Of a stretch of 64,000 nt of DNA, positions 45,350-55,924 are shown piece after piece. Within the stretch, counting starts at the first letter, position 1. Every line of letters begins with the position of its first letter. Source of the DNA: Pyrenochaeta sp. MPI-SDFR-AT-0127. Taxonomy: Eukaryota; Ascomycota; Dothideomycetes; Pleosporales; Cucurbitariaceae. Under the pieces are notes generated by a model that searched no databases, had not been told where the DNA came from, and saw only the letters and a list, made by a program, of their open reading frames with translations. The stretch spans positions 372,001 through 436,000 of the forward strand of contig JAGTJM010000026.1 in NCBI GenBank assembly GCA_020747015.1. Direction: 5' to 3'. The translations under genes were made by a program, and so were the position numbers.

Positions 45350-47353
45350 ATGTCCTCGCCCAACGAGCGATATTTCTTCGATAAAGCCCAGGGGAGGTAT
45401 TATCGCCCAAATGCGACTTATAACCATCAAACGAGTCAGTAAGAGCCCCGTGTATGCCAGGGCGGTAGCTGATGTGTCTCAGAGCAATGGGAGTCCCAGT
45501 GGATGCGAGTTGGTTGGCAACCCCCCCAGCAAGAACAGCAAACTCAGCAGGGAAATCCAATCCCACCGGGATCTCCAGCAGCATCATCGTATGTACGCTC
45601 GAGATGTCACAGAATAGCACCGCCTAAAGTGGATTGGACAGGAGACCCAACAACGAGGTTCGCAGGGACCTTGTGATTCCAACGTCACCATCGAATGCCT
45701 CGAGACAGTCCGTCCCGCGCTCGAATTCTGGTTCTGCTACAGTTGAAACACACGCTAGATTCGACTCCGTTCTATCAGTTCCTGGTGCGTGGCATACTCC
45801 AACGGATTACCACTCACAGTACCCTCCCGAATCAAACTATGAACAAGGATCAGGCTCGAATAGTGTGCGCACTGGGACGATGGTTGCAACCGGCTACCAT
45901 CAAGTAGCCCCGAGCGGGGGATCTCCCACGTACAATCATGAGTTTCCAAGGGGTCGAGGAGGTTCTGTGAAAGGCTTTTATAACACCGCCCTCCCTCCCT
46001 CACAAGAAAATCCTCACTATGAAGAAGTCGATCCATGTGAGTCTGCTAGTATCAATCAAGATGTATAACCCATTCAAAAATACTGATGACTCTACTAGCA
46101 TATTATGTACGAGAGGAAAGCTTCTTTCACGAGGGGAGAGTATGTGTACGTCGTGTTTTGAGCTTCATACAACTAATCCTTTTCTCTAGGTTCTCTCTAT
46201 CATCCTCACGGAACCTGCGGGGTCTACGGTAACCAGCTATAACAGCGCCATTTCTGAAGCAAGATACAAAGGGAATTACGTACATACACAATCACGACGT
46301 TTCGTCGTTGTTCGACGCAGACGTGGATTTTGCTTTGCCTGCCCGATATTTACGTACTCCAAAAGAGCAACCACCAAGAGGGGGGTTCGTCCAGAGGAAC
46401 ATGGAGTTGCGTATTCGTGGGGCCAGAACCCGCAACTTGTTTTAGGTGAGACGGGTATCACCAAAGCTTCTATCGCCGTTGCCATGGTTGCTGGTGAACC
46501 AAATCTCCAGGTTGAAAGCCGCATATACTATGGTATTCACCACCCAATCCAGTATAATGTCAAAGTGAAGGATATAGGTCATGTCATAGAGGCTCACGTG
46601 CCGACATTGATTGGCAATTGGATGGAAGAAGAAGGAAAAGTTTCTACACAGGCCCACAACATCGCCCCTGACAGAGATGAGCCACAGCTTGGGGACCTAA
46701 TCGAGGATGGAGATGGAGCCCAAGATACTGGTGACAGATTTGCTTTTCATCCGCAAAACAACCCACAGGGGTTTCATCCTAAACGCAATCCAAACGGCTA
46801 TCACCCAAATCACAATCAATATGGCTATCATCCCGAACTCAGCCCTTATTGCTATCATGTACAGTTCAATCCACGAGGCTATCATTCAGAATTGAACCCG
46901 GAAGGCCACCATCCTCAGACGAATCCGCATGGCTACCACCCGAAACATAATCCGTATGGATTTAATTCGACGGCTAACCCATACTCATATCATCCTGTGG
47001 CTAATCCATATGGCTATCACCCACAATATAATCAGACGGGACACCACGCCGAGGTCGCACCATTCTGTTATCATCCAAAGTTTAATCCGCAAGGCTATCA
47101 CGTTGAGATAAACCCACGTGTCTTCCACCCCCAAGCCAATCCCTACGTCTATCACCCCCAGAACAACCCCCATGTGTTCGATAAACAATCAAATATCTAC
47201 GGCTTTCATCCACAGTACAACAAATACGGTTATCATCCAGACTACAACCGCTATGGCTGGCATCCACAAAACAACCAGTTCGGCTACCATCTGACATACA
47301 ACCCTCAGGCCTACCATCCGGACTATAACACGAACGGCGTGTATAGGAAGTGA
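45350..47353 (+). CDS. DUF6590-like protein F with His/Asn/Pro nonapeptide repeat tail (596 aa), pair 4
   Basis: Five exons in phase: 45350-45434, 45483-45588, 45642-46036, 46099-46139 (41 nt) and 46190-47353. The N-terminus has the aromatic motif (RYFFDKAQGRYYRPN, then QWESQWMRVGW after the first intron). The DUF6590-like domain covers about 193-360: VDPSYYVR, FFHEGRVLSIILTEPAG, SRRFVVVRRRRGFCFACPIFTYS, EEHGVAYS, SRIYYGIHHPIQYNVKVKDIGHV. This part is nearest to proteins A and B. After an acidic linker, residues 395-592 are 22 units of a nine-residue repeat, consensus (Y/F/H)HPxxNPxG. The repeat is absent from the other copies. Function unknown; His density would allow metal binding, which is only a guess. 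Confidence 0.82.
46745..47338 (+). repeat. 22 tandem 27-nt units coding for (Y/F)HPxxNPxG
   Basis: 594 nt, exactly 22 x 27. Nearly every unit keeps His-2, Pro-3 or Asn-6, while positions 4, 5 and 8 vary (for example PKRNPNG, PNHNQYG, PVANPYG, PQYNKYG). The frame is preserved throughout, so the array is under protein-level constraint or young. Confidence 0.93.
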
Positions 47354-48507
47354 CATGACAGTCAGCAAAGTAAGCAAGGAGACGACCCAGAGTCGGTGTT
47401 TTAACGATACAGCTAACGTTTCTTTTTTCATGAGTTCTTCATATGACAACGCTCTGCATTTTCCTACAATCATACGTGTCAGACGTCTTGTTTTTGTCCA
47501 TTGCATTTGTCCTCATTGTACCCAACGTTTTCTTATCGACCTTGTTCATGTGTTCATTCTCTTGCGAAGTTTATCATACGTGTCCGAATGCTTGCGACAT
47601 CGCTACAGTGATATGAGATGAGGTCTTTGGCGGGCAGAGTTCTGGATTTTTTTTCTTTATCATACAATCGTCTATATCGTGTTCATGAGCATTTAATAAA
47701 TAAATATTGCTTTCCTGACATGATCTCTGCATAATTGCAGACCTATAAACTGTTACCCTTGATTTGCGTTCTACGAGAGACCTTGCCCCAGCCTGTGCTA
47801 CTTGTTGTAAGAGGCGGCCCACAAGCGGACATGATTTCTCGCGGGATGTTTCTCAAGTCCCAGTTTTCTTGGGAACTCTAGTCACTGATTGGAAAGTATG
47901 CTTTTGGTCTAATTTGCTGTCACACAAGAAATGTACGCAGTTCTTTCATTCCAAGGCAAAGCAGAATTCCAGGATGGGCACGACGTTCGTGGTAGTCGCA
48001 GCCTAAAGGCTGGAACTGTGGACGTTAGGCTGAGCTGCAGTTCTGCCCAATGCGTGAAAAAAAAACTGGATGTCAGAGCCTTGCGCTGACGTACTAAGAG
48101 GGCAACAACGCGTTTGAATTTAGCAGAATAATACCCCAAAATTTGGCAGTTTGAAGTCGAGTGAGGTACTGTATGTACTTTTTTCAGCGAACAATAGATG
48201 TGGTTTGGCTAAGTCCGAATAATCTTAAAGACGTATGGTGAAGGTCGATAATCTCCAGTGCCAATTTGTAAGAGGAGTTATGCTGTATCAGAAAGCGTTG
48301 GAGTGGGTGACTGAAGCCCACCCAACGATAATAATGTAAAGGATGACTTTGTATGCGAGCTTTTTGGCGTGATCCTTTTCCTGCGCCTGGAACTCACAAA
48401 CTTCCAATCAAAGCAACATTGGTTAAACAAGAAAATGACAACGTACACGAAGAAGGCAAGAACAAGACCAAAGTAAGCCTGCGTATGGTGCAGTACTCAG
48501 AATTCCA
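47354..48507. other. Intergenic, no gene supported
   Basis: 1.15 kb convergent between gene F and gene G. The G stop lies in AGGTGAGTGA, a possible donor, so a further 3' exon of G in this region cannot be excluded. Confidence 0.45.
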
Positions 48508-49776
48508 TCACTCACCTCGCATGGCGTTGTCGAAATAAGCTGAGATCAGATATCTATGACCCTCCACCACCATGCCAATGTCAAGTACTTTAACGTTATG
48601 CTCAACAGCATAAGCTTTGCCGTAATTCACACGACTCTCCGGCTCCAGAGTTTCTGCACTCGTCGGTATAACGCGAATGGAGTACTTGGTAAGGTTCTCG
48701 CCAGGTAGTAAGTCCGGTGCAGAATTAGATGTATGTATCACGCCATGATCCTGCATTACTAGCCCTGGTCTGGTTGCCCCACGCCTTTTGTAGGTCTGAA
48801 TGGGCCTGTATCGTTGTCAGAAAGGCGGGTCTTCTATACTTGGCTATGCCCTATGCTTCTTAGCCTTGATCCCACTTACACGCACTGGCTGAATGTTCCT
48901 TTATTTCGTACGACGACGAAACGTCGTATTTCGCTATACGCTTGCTCGCCGCACCATATAGTACTGAAGTGGGTAGAATTTCGTGTTTTTCCTGGATTTG
49001 CCTGGCCCGCAGGCTCAGTCCAGAGTATTTTAAATACCTTTGGCGGTATCAGCATGCGTGTGATCTGGTGGTTACGGTGTGCAAATGCAGGAAAACAAGT
49101 ACGGACTTACACGACCAGGAACAAAGAAATATGGATGATGATTCTTTGCAACACGACGGTACCCTATAGTTGTCAGCAACCTGATGTACTAAAAGCCAAT
49201 GTATCTAAGCAGGCATACGGTTATCCAGTGGCTCAGCTACGTTGTTGTCGGGGCCGGTTTGGATGAATCGTCTGTTGAGGTGTGCTAAGCTTGCTTGGAC
49301 GTCGGGGGGAAGGGAAGCTATTGTAGCTCTGGTGTTTTGCCCGTATGAGTTGGATGCTTGTTGGGAGGATGTGTTATATGTGAATGGAGCGATTTGGTGT
49401 TGGTGTGCTTGGTGGTATGGCGTGGCTGCAACATCGTCCTTGCGATCATCTTCTACCTTCTTGTCGCTAATATAGCTGTCTCTCCGTTCCCAGGGCTGCT
49501 GGCCCTCAGTGGGATGCGTGGAAGGATATCGAGTCGAGGTAGGTGCTGTCCCTATAGATTGAAACGCAAGCGAATCGTGACGGGCGTGTCTAGAGGACTA
49601 TGAGCGATAAACTGATAATGGGCCAGCGTGTCTAGCGAAACGTACGTTTCGACATCTTTCTGTGCTGGTGGTCCTGACCACAGAGTATCGAGAATTGTCA
49701 CGCCATCGTCGGCAACGAGGTAGGAGTAATGGCGGCCGTGAGGTTGTGACCATGTCCAAGGCGCGTATTGCGGCAT
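48508..49776 (-). CDS. DUF6590-like protein G (336 aa), pair 5
   Basis: Five exons in phase: 49646-49776, 49219-49589, 49111-49163 (53 nt), 48880-49037 and 48508-48805. ATG 49776 precedes the aromatic motif (YAPWTWSQPHGRHYSYL...LDTLW). A Gln/Thr-rich linker of about 110 residues follows. The DUF6590-like domain (about 165-330) shows LDNRYRRVAKN, YFFVPGRVFKILWTEPAG, IRRFVVVRNKG, QCVPIQTYKRRG, QDHGVIHT, SRVNYGKAYAVEHNVKVLDIGMV. The 53-nt exon is four codons longer than the 41-nt exon of A, B and F and equals that of the kinase-linked copy H. It is divergent from CC5. Function unknown. Confidence 0.8.
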
Positions 49777-50271
49777 CGCAACATACCGGCAGCCGGGCTC
49801 GTTCGTCGTCTCGATCAAAGTTAGAGGGCCTGTCGTGACGAGCAAGGACTTTCTACACGATGCTTTGCTGCATGCTGACAGTTATGAATCCTCATTCTAT
49901 AGAGACGAAAGATTCTCGAAGCGGGGCGATATTCGGTCTGCGGAGATGAGCAGGCACCAGATGACAGCTCAGCCCGATGGCCCAAGCTTCTGCCCAACCT
50001 CACTCCACCTCATCTGGGCAGCATTGTGCTCATTGCACTCGTCCGTACCACGCGTCTTTCACAGGTAGCACGGCTCCTCTAGTGCGCTTCGAGGCTGTTC
50101 CTCAAGGCTCCAATGACTTGTCAAGCCTATCCCTACGTTTGCTCGGCTTTGGAGTCTGGTGCTCAGCCAACATGTCGGCCCCACGACAACCCAGCGAGGA
50201 ATCCAGGGTATTTATTCAAATGGCTACTAGCTTCACTTGAGAATTCTTACCAATATGGTTAGACTCGCGTC
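49777..50271. promoter_or_regulatory. Bidirectional intergenic region of pair 5
   Basis: About 495 nt between the starts of gene G and CC5. No defined site is recognised. Confidence 0.4.
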
Positions 50272-51900
50272 ATGATGGATGGTATCATACATAATTTGGC
50301 GCGGAAGCAACAACGGCAAGCATCGCATTTATCTAAAGTAGGCCAGCACGAGCCAATTACTTCCCCATCAGGACTCGGATCTACCCTTCCAATAAGCGCA
50401 TCATCTGAGGAAATCATATCAAATCCTGCTTTTTTGCATACAATTGATAAGCCACGTAAAGGGATTCTCAAGGCTCCTACAGTACATTTTCCAGAGGACG
50501 TGGGGATGCCCGAGCCATTCGATGCGCATCTCCATCTATCACTGCCAGTAGCACATCACCCTAAATCTCCAAACCAAAAGATTCCTGGACCACCACTACC
50601 CCAAGCTCCACCACTACCCCAAGCTCTCCCGGCGCCTCCTCCGCCGCCGCCCAGTACCAGCCCGCGACCGCCCTCCCTGTTCTCTCCACTGATTGAGACA
50701 GACGAGTATCTGAGCCAAGCGGCTTACAATTTGTATACTAAATTCATTGACGAACTTTCCGAGTTCGTTGACCAACAGTCAGATGTCATTAGGAGGCGTC
50801 TTCGCGTTCAAGAGACGCGTGCTGAGCTGAAACGCTACCGCGAGAGGGTATCGCAGTGCGACATGCAGCTGATCAACTACGTTCGCGAATGCATACCCAA
50901 TGGCATATCATCTGGCGACGCTCACTTACTTAATCTCTACGAATCGGCGAATTCAGCAAGAGATTTCGTTGGGCCACTGGAATCGGAGTACGAGCCTATG
51001 GAAGTAGCGCTTGGTGCGGAGGAAGACAAGTTGAAAGAAAAGTACATTAAGATCGAAGAGAGGTTCGAGCACTTTTTCAGGCTGAGAACGACTTCAACAA
51101 CCAAACAGAGTATACCTTCTAACATCGAGTACGAGGCTTCAACAGCATCTTGGGCATCTGCAACCGATATGGAGAACCTGGAATTGGAGCAAAACAATTC
51201 AGGTAGGCTCTATGGTATGACAATTGGAGACCAAGTCTGTATCGGCCAATTGCCCATGCTACCGGATTGTGGGTACATACAAGGGCCGGCCTTGGATAAA
51301 GGAAAAGAGAGACCAGCTATATCGTCCGACTCAGCAGAGTATTCTAAGAAGCCTAGAGACAGCGCAACGTTGGACGAAAATGGTGAAGAAGAGTTGTTAG
51401 CAGATATCCTTGGTATCGTGGGCGCCGAATCACCCGAAATGTCGTTTGCCCGTGACTTGGGTGCATCAGATCGAAGGATATCCCAATCGCTGCAGGGCCT
51501 TGTGTGTCATAGTCTGGATGAGGCTATGGATGAGCCGACAATCCTACCTGATGATTTACCTCTGGACCGAGCCCTGCAAGATGTCGAATGCGTCCTACTT
51601 CTTGACGAACAGTGCGATAATCAATCCATATTCAGCAATTACCTCATAACTTTCGATAACACTCGCGACCGTGTCAACCGCTGGATTTTACACCAGCTCC
51701 GCATATCACCACGTGAGATCTTTGCTTTGCGTAGAATGATCATCGACTACGCCCCGAATGTTACCGATTGGGCTACCCTCTCATTGATCGAGTGGCCTAA
51801 CGACACACTAGGCCACGGTCAGTCATACTGTCCTGACTCAATCGAAGAGGATAGCGACAGGCCGGTCCCAGGACTGCACTTGTTCTCGCGACTTGAGTAA
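50272..51900 (+). CDS. Pro-rich coiled-coil protein CC5 (542 aa), pair 5
   Basis: A single frame from the first of two adjacent ATGs. A Pro-rich stretch (about residues 100-145, with PLPQAPPLPQA and a run of six Pro) precedes coiled coil at about 155-270 (DVIRRRLRVQETRAELKRYRE, GPLESEYEPMEVALGAEEDKL), keeping the LE.EY...E...E pattern of the family. The conserved block is at about 463-512 (RDRVNRWILHQLRISPREIFALR...TDWATLSLIEWPND). The protein ends soon after it, so CC5 lacks the long low-complexity C-terminus of CC1 and CC4. It is divergent from DUF6590 gene G. Function unknown. Confidence 0.78.
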   Translation: MMDGIIHNLARKQQRQASHLSKVGQHEPITSPSGLGSTLPISASSEEIISNPAFLHTIDKPRKGILKAPTVHFPEDVGMPEPFDAHLHLSLPVAHHPKSPNQKIPGPPLPQAPPLPQALPAPPPPPPSTSPRPPSLFSPLIETDEYLSQAAYNLYTKFIDELSEFVDQQSDVIRRRLRVQETRAELKRYRERVSQCDMQLINYVRECIPNGISSGDAHLLNLYESANSARDFVGPLESEYEPMEVALGAEEDKLKEKYIKIEERFEHFFRLRTTSTTKQSIPSNIEYEASTASWASATDMENLELEQNNSGRLYGMTIGDQVCIGQLPMLPDCGYIQGPALDKGKERPAISSDSAEYSKKPRDSATLDENGEEELLADILGIVGAESPEMSFARDLGASDRRISQSLQGLVCHSLDEAMDEPTILPDDLPLDRALQDVECVLLLDEQCDNQSIFSNYLITFDNTRDRVNRWILHQLRISPREIFALRRMIIDYAPNVTDWATLSLIEWPNDTLGHGQSYCPDSIEEDSDRPVPGLHLFSRLE

Positions 51901-52739
51901 CAATGAATTGTTACCCATCGTAAGCTTCCTTAGATTTCATCTCTCGATTGACGATGGCGCTCCTCCAGGGAGCGACATCGCTTAGCGGTCGTTGTCAAGG
52001 CAACATGATTTGCCAGGGCTTTTGCCATTGTTGTAGCTATCAGTGTCAACATGGCCGCGTGGACTGCGTATCATGTTGGATGCAGCCCAAGATTCACATC
52101 AAGGACTTCTACAGCTCCTTTTCTAGCTGAAGAGACGTCGGAGAGAATCCTCGGAAGTATGGTGCATCGTCTGAGCTAAATTCGCGTGCTATGGGTAAAG
52201 GATTTCGTGTCTATAACCCATGGTCTAACCAGAGAGCGAAGACTAGAAGCAGTACTTTGTTCGGGCGAAGTCCTACAATATCAGATCTGAGGATACCTCC
52301 GAGACCTACACTGGAAAATATTAATCATCACCACTCCAACCCCGAACAGGCGTCGTATATTCATGACTGTCGGTGTTCTCAATACCTGACTCTAAACCTG
52401 AAACCGAAAATTTAGCTTCCACGCAGGTTAGACGAGTATGTTGAAAGAGGTAATGCTTTCGCTGAATATGGCGAACTCCCACACGAAGTACAGACCACAG
52501 TCTACAGGTGCATAGCCTGCAAGCCTCCGGTGGTGTCATGCGCTGAACCGAACACCACCCATCTTCGTTTGCCCAGTGTACAGCCTTTCCAGCACTTGAC
52601 TGCATCAAGAAAGGCAGTGATTTATTGGCCAAGTCGATCGTCGATGCTCTTTGTCATAAGCCTTGCCACGTCCTGTCTTGTCCAGTTCGATCGAATCGCT
52701 GGCTCCTCTTAGGTCTTGAGTATGGTAACAGCCGAATCA
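51901..52739. other. Intergenic, short frames only
   Basis: Downstream of CC5. The plus-strand frame at 52191-52415 has no recognisable motif. It could belong to the decayed DUF6590 copy that follows, but this cannot be shown. Confidence 0.4.
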
Positions 52740-53300
52740 AGAAACGATTCATTTGCGTGTAGGATTTTTGTGAAGCATTCTACATACGATCCACAGTACC
52801 AAGCTCAATCCACACGTACGATGCCACTTGGCAAGTCTTCAAACTAGTGCAATCGTGCTGCCTGCCAGCCGTGCATCGAATTTGGTGAGCTTGATGTAAA
52901 GGTCTCAGCTGTGGTATAATATTGACCATTGCCAGATGACCATCACAGTGCATGGCAAGGTGGTCGCACGACATTCGTCAGATTGCGTCGTATCGTAATC
53001 ACGGTTGCCTAATGTGTGTCTCTTCCTTCCTTGCAGCGAATATCCTCAAATCAGTTAGCGCCATGACGCGGTCGTCTCGACACGTGCATCATGGAGGATT
53101 CGTGTACCAATAGCATCTGCGCCAGAAGACCTTGTGATCACTGTCGCAATTCACTGTACATTTGATCACGTGATAGACTTTTCCGATTTCCACCTCGAAA
53201 TGCCCAGAAATTGTATCGTCTGGGGCTCTTTGATCAAAATTGGTGGCATTTTCTCTCTTTGTATATCTCACCTTCGAGCCAGAAGCACCAGACAGTAGAG
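52740..53300 (+). pseudogene. Probable decayed DUF6590 copy
   Basis: Plus-strand fragments in different frames resemble the domain in the right order: YDPQYQAQST (as LDPxY), then after a frame change GKVFKLVQS (as GRVFKxLW), later VRLRRIVITV (as IRRFVVV) directly followed by a stop, then RHVHHGGFVYQ (as EHHAIVYT) ending in a stop. No single frame or simple intron set connects them. A minus-strand frame at 53089-53271 reads EVEIGKVYHV, similar to the SRVNxGKVYxVE motif, hinting that the last piece is inverted. The alignment is by eye and weak. Confidence 0.35.
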
Positions 53301-53558
53301 CTCGCGTAAGGTTTCATTCATGTATTGCAGAGACATGAGATTTTGGGAGACCAGTGTTTATGATTGATACTAAGATCTCCGCTGAAAGAAAGCAAGAAAG
53401 GGCTGTAGTGTTCATTCTGGGTGCCCAAAGAAAGTAAACAAGGTAGGAAAATGGTCGTAATAGTCGTTCATGTCCCGTATGTTGGGAGCATGTGGTAAAT
53501 GTTCAGTGCAATTTCAAATGGCGAGAGAAAAACATAAGAAATAAATCGTGTTCAAACA

Positions 53559-55924
53559 TCAACAACCCTGCGTATGGTGCAGAGCTTCGTCTACCTCACC
53601 TATTCTGCGCGTCGCGCCCTGAAGGTATGTCTCGATCAAAGGTTTTTGATGATCGACGACCATTCCAACATTTAGGGCTTTGACGTTGTGTCCGACCGTA
53701 AAGAGTGTTCCGTAATTCACACGTGATGTGGCATCCAGCTTTTCACTCCCAACAGCTACCACGCACAGGCCGTTCTTATTGAGGTACTCGCCGGGCTCGG
53801 AATCCGAAGGCCTCTCGCATGTGTAGATCATACCATGCCTTTGCTGCGTCAAGGCCGGAGTCGTCTCGTCGGAGCCACGATAAGTCTGTATTGGTCTTTG
53901 TAATTGTCAGTCGCTTCCTTGCTATCGAGATTGATGCGACACATCAGTGAAATTGACGAACATGCAATCACTGAATCCTCCCATGTTACGGACTACTAGA
54001 CACGTTCTGATCTTCTGGATCGAGAGTTCGTATTCGACAGTGCTATAGTGAGTCGAGCCAGCAGTTTGAAGGGGATTAGTCATGTCATGTGGTTCAGACC
54101 AGGGCGTTTTGAAAACCTCGAAGCTAGTTAGCCAACGATAAGATCACGAGGAAGATATTTTACTCTTCCTGTGGCGAAAAACGTCTCTTGGTTCTTCTTG
54201 GCTATCCGATGATATCCTACAGTATTAGATCAAGGCTCATAAGCATGGCAGGCAGTTACCAACTTGAGTCCGAAGATTCTGAGTCCGTTCCATCAGGAGA
54301 TGCGTGTATGTATGTCTGAGGAGGAGAACTCGATAGTTCTCGTAAATCTGCGGGTCTATCGGCGAGTGGTATCCAGGGAGACAGTTGAGAATGCTGAGCC
54401 ATGTTTGATTGGAATTCTGACATGCCTAATGAAAATCAGTTGCTATTTGCATATGGCGGTCATCAACGTACTGTAGGGTTCACGAGTCCTTCGAGCGCGC
54501 TTCTGGATTGGCTCACTCCAGGTGCGACCCGAAAAGTCTAATGGACCTGGCACAGATGAGATAGCTTGATTCCCGGCTCCTTCTTCAACCCAATCGGTCT
54601 TACGTCTGACTGCGCCAGTACGAAACATGCGCTCGAATGAGGTTTCTGAATCAACAATTGAACCATTGGCATCTACCAAATAATCATCATCGCTGCGGGT
54701 TCTCGCTATGTTCTCCCATGCTCCTGCTTCCTGATCAGATCTGGGCATGCCCTTCGTTGTGTTAGATGGAGCCACCTCGGTGGTCTCTAATCCAAGCGAG
54801 TTTAGGCTGAAGGCGGAGACAGTAGTAGTAGCGGAAGGCGAGTCATAGAATTCATGCTCTCTGGTCTTGGATTTGTGCTCCTCGGGGTCAAGATCCGCAC
54901 TGTAACCTTGTTGTTGCGGAGATGGCCGTTCTCTTGTTCTCTTGACTTCTCTAATACATCTACCTACCTTTACGCACTTTTTATTTGGATCTACTGGGTT
55001 TAATCGACAGTCTTCGCAGCACAGCCCAGGTGTGCGGAGAATTTCAATTGCGGTATGTAGGGCACACCAACGATCAGACGGCTTGGGCATTGTCATCCGG
55101 GTTATTGTTTTTGGCAATGTCGAAAGTTCTGAAGGTACTTCCCATAAGGCAAGTCGCTGATGTATGTTGTGCATATTGTCAGAGAAGCATCCAAATTCAT
55201 CCGGAACCAACGACGAAGCAGAAAGCAGCTCGATGAAAACACAACCAAGAGAATAGATGTCGGATCTGGAATCTCGTTCCTCATGCTGAAGCACCTCTAT
55301 TGCAGAGTATTTGCGCGTCAGAGGCCCAGGTTTACCGTTGGTGGCGCTTCGACTGCGACCATTCGAATCGAAAGAATAACCAAAGTCTGTGATGATGACG
55401 CGGCCGTTATGGATAAGGATATTTCGAGGCTTGATGTCCTTGTGACGCACCTTTTTGTCATGCATAAAGGCCAGCCCACGAATCAGGCAGCCAAAAGCGT
55501 GCCTCATAACGAGCTTCATGCCGTCTAACCTTGGATTGGGAGTACTAGTGTCTTCCACATCGCGCACAGCATTCCAATATGTGGCTAAAAAATCTTCTAG
55601 GTCCCCTTCGTCCGCTACTGGCTGTAGGATAAGACCAATGTTGGACGTGGTCGTGTATGTTGCGAAAACTTTGATGATGTGTCGGTGGCATCCTAAGTTG
55701 CGGATGATCTTGACCTCGTTGCGGAAGACCTTAATTGGTTCATGCCTCTTAGTCTTCGATGGAGGTATCTTGAACGTCTTACGCGCATAGATAGCCTTGG
55801 TCACCTTGTCTTGAACCGCTTCAACGATGCTGCTGTGTCCATGACCAAGGTTTTTCAGATGCGAATACGGAAGATCAGCCTCGTCAACATCCTCATAATC
55901 ATTGCCCTCCTCGATTAGTAGCAT
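53559..55924 (-). CDS. Ser/Thr protein kinase spliced in frame to a DUF6590-like domain (719 aa model)
   Basis: Model exons: 54472-55924, 54264-54425, 54164-54216 (53 nt), 53962-54116 and 53559-53895, all in phase. The kinase domain has a glycine loop (GHGHSS, 27-32), YARK Lys49, Glu70, HKDIKPRNIL (161-170, HRD with Lys), DFG (180-182), SAIE in place of APE and Asp222, so it looks catalytically complete. A Ser-rich linker follows. The DUF6590-like part (from about 537) reads RYHRIAKKN, FFATGRVFKTPWSEP, CLVVRNMG, CIPIQTYRG, HGMIYTC, SRVNYGTLFTVGHNVKALNVGMV. Without the 46-nt intron (54426-54471) the kinase would stop at 54443, only 19 nt before the next ATG, which argues for one gene. The frame is open upstream of 55924, so the N-terminus is uncertain. 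Confidence 0.7.

Noticed and set aside
46697..47506. Several frames on both strands within the protein F repeat
   Set aside because: All are by-products of the 27-nt periodicity; only the DUF6590 frame connects to upstream exons.
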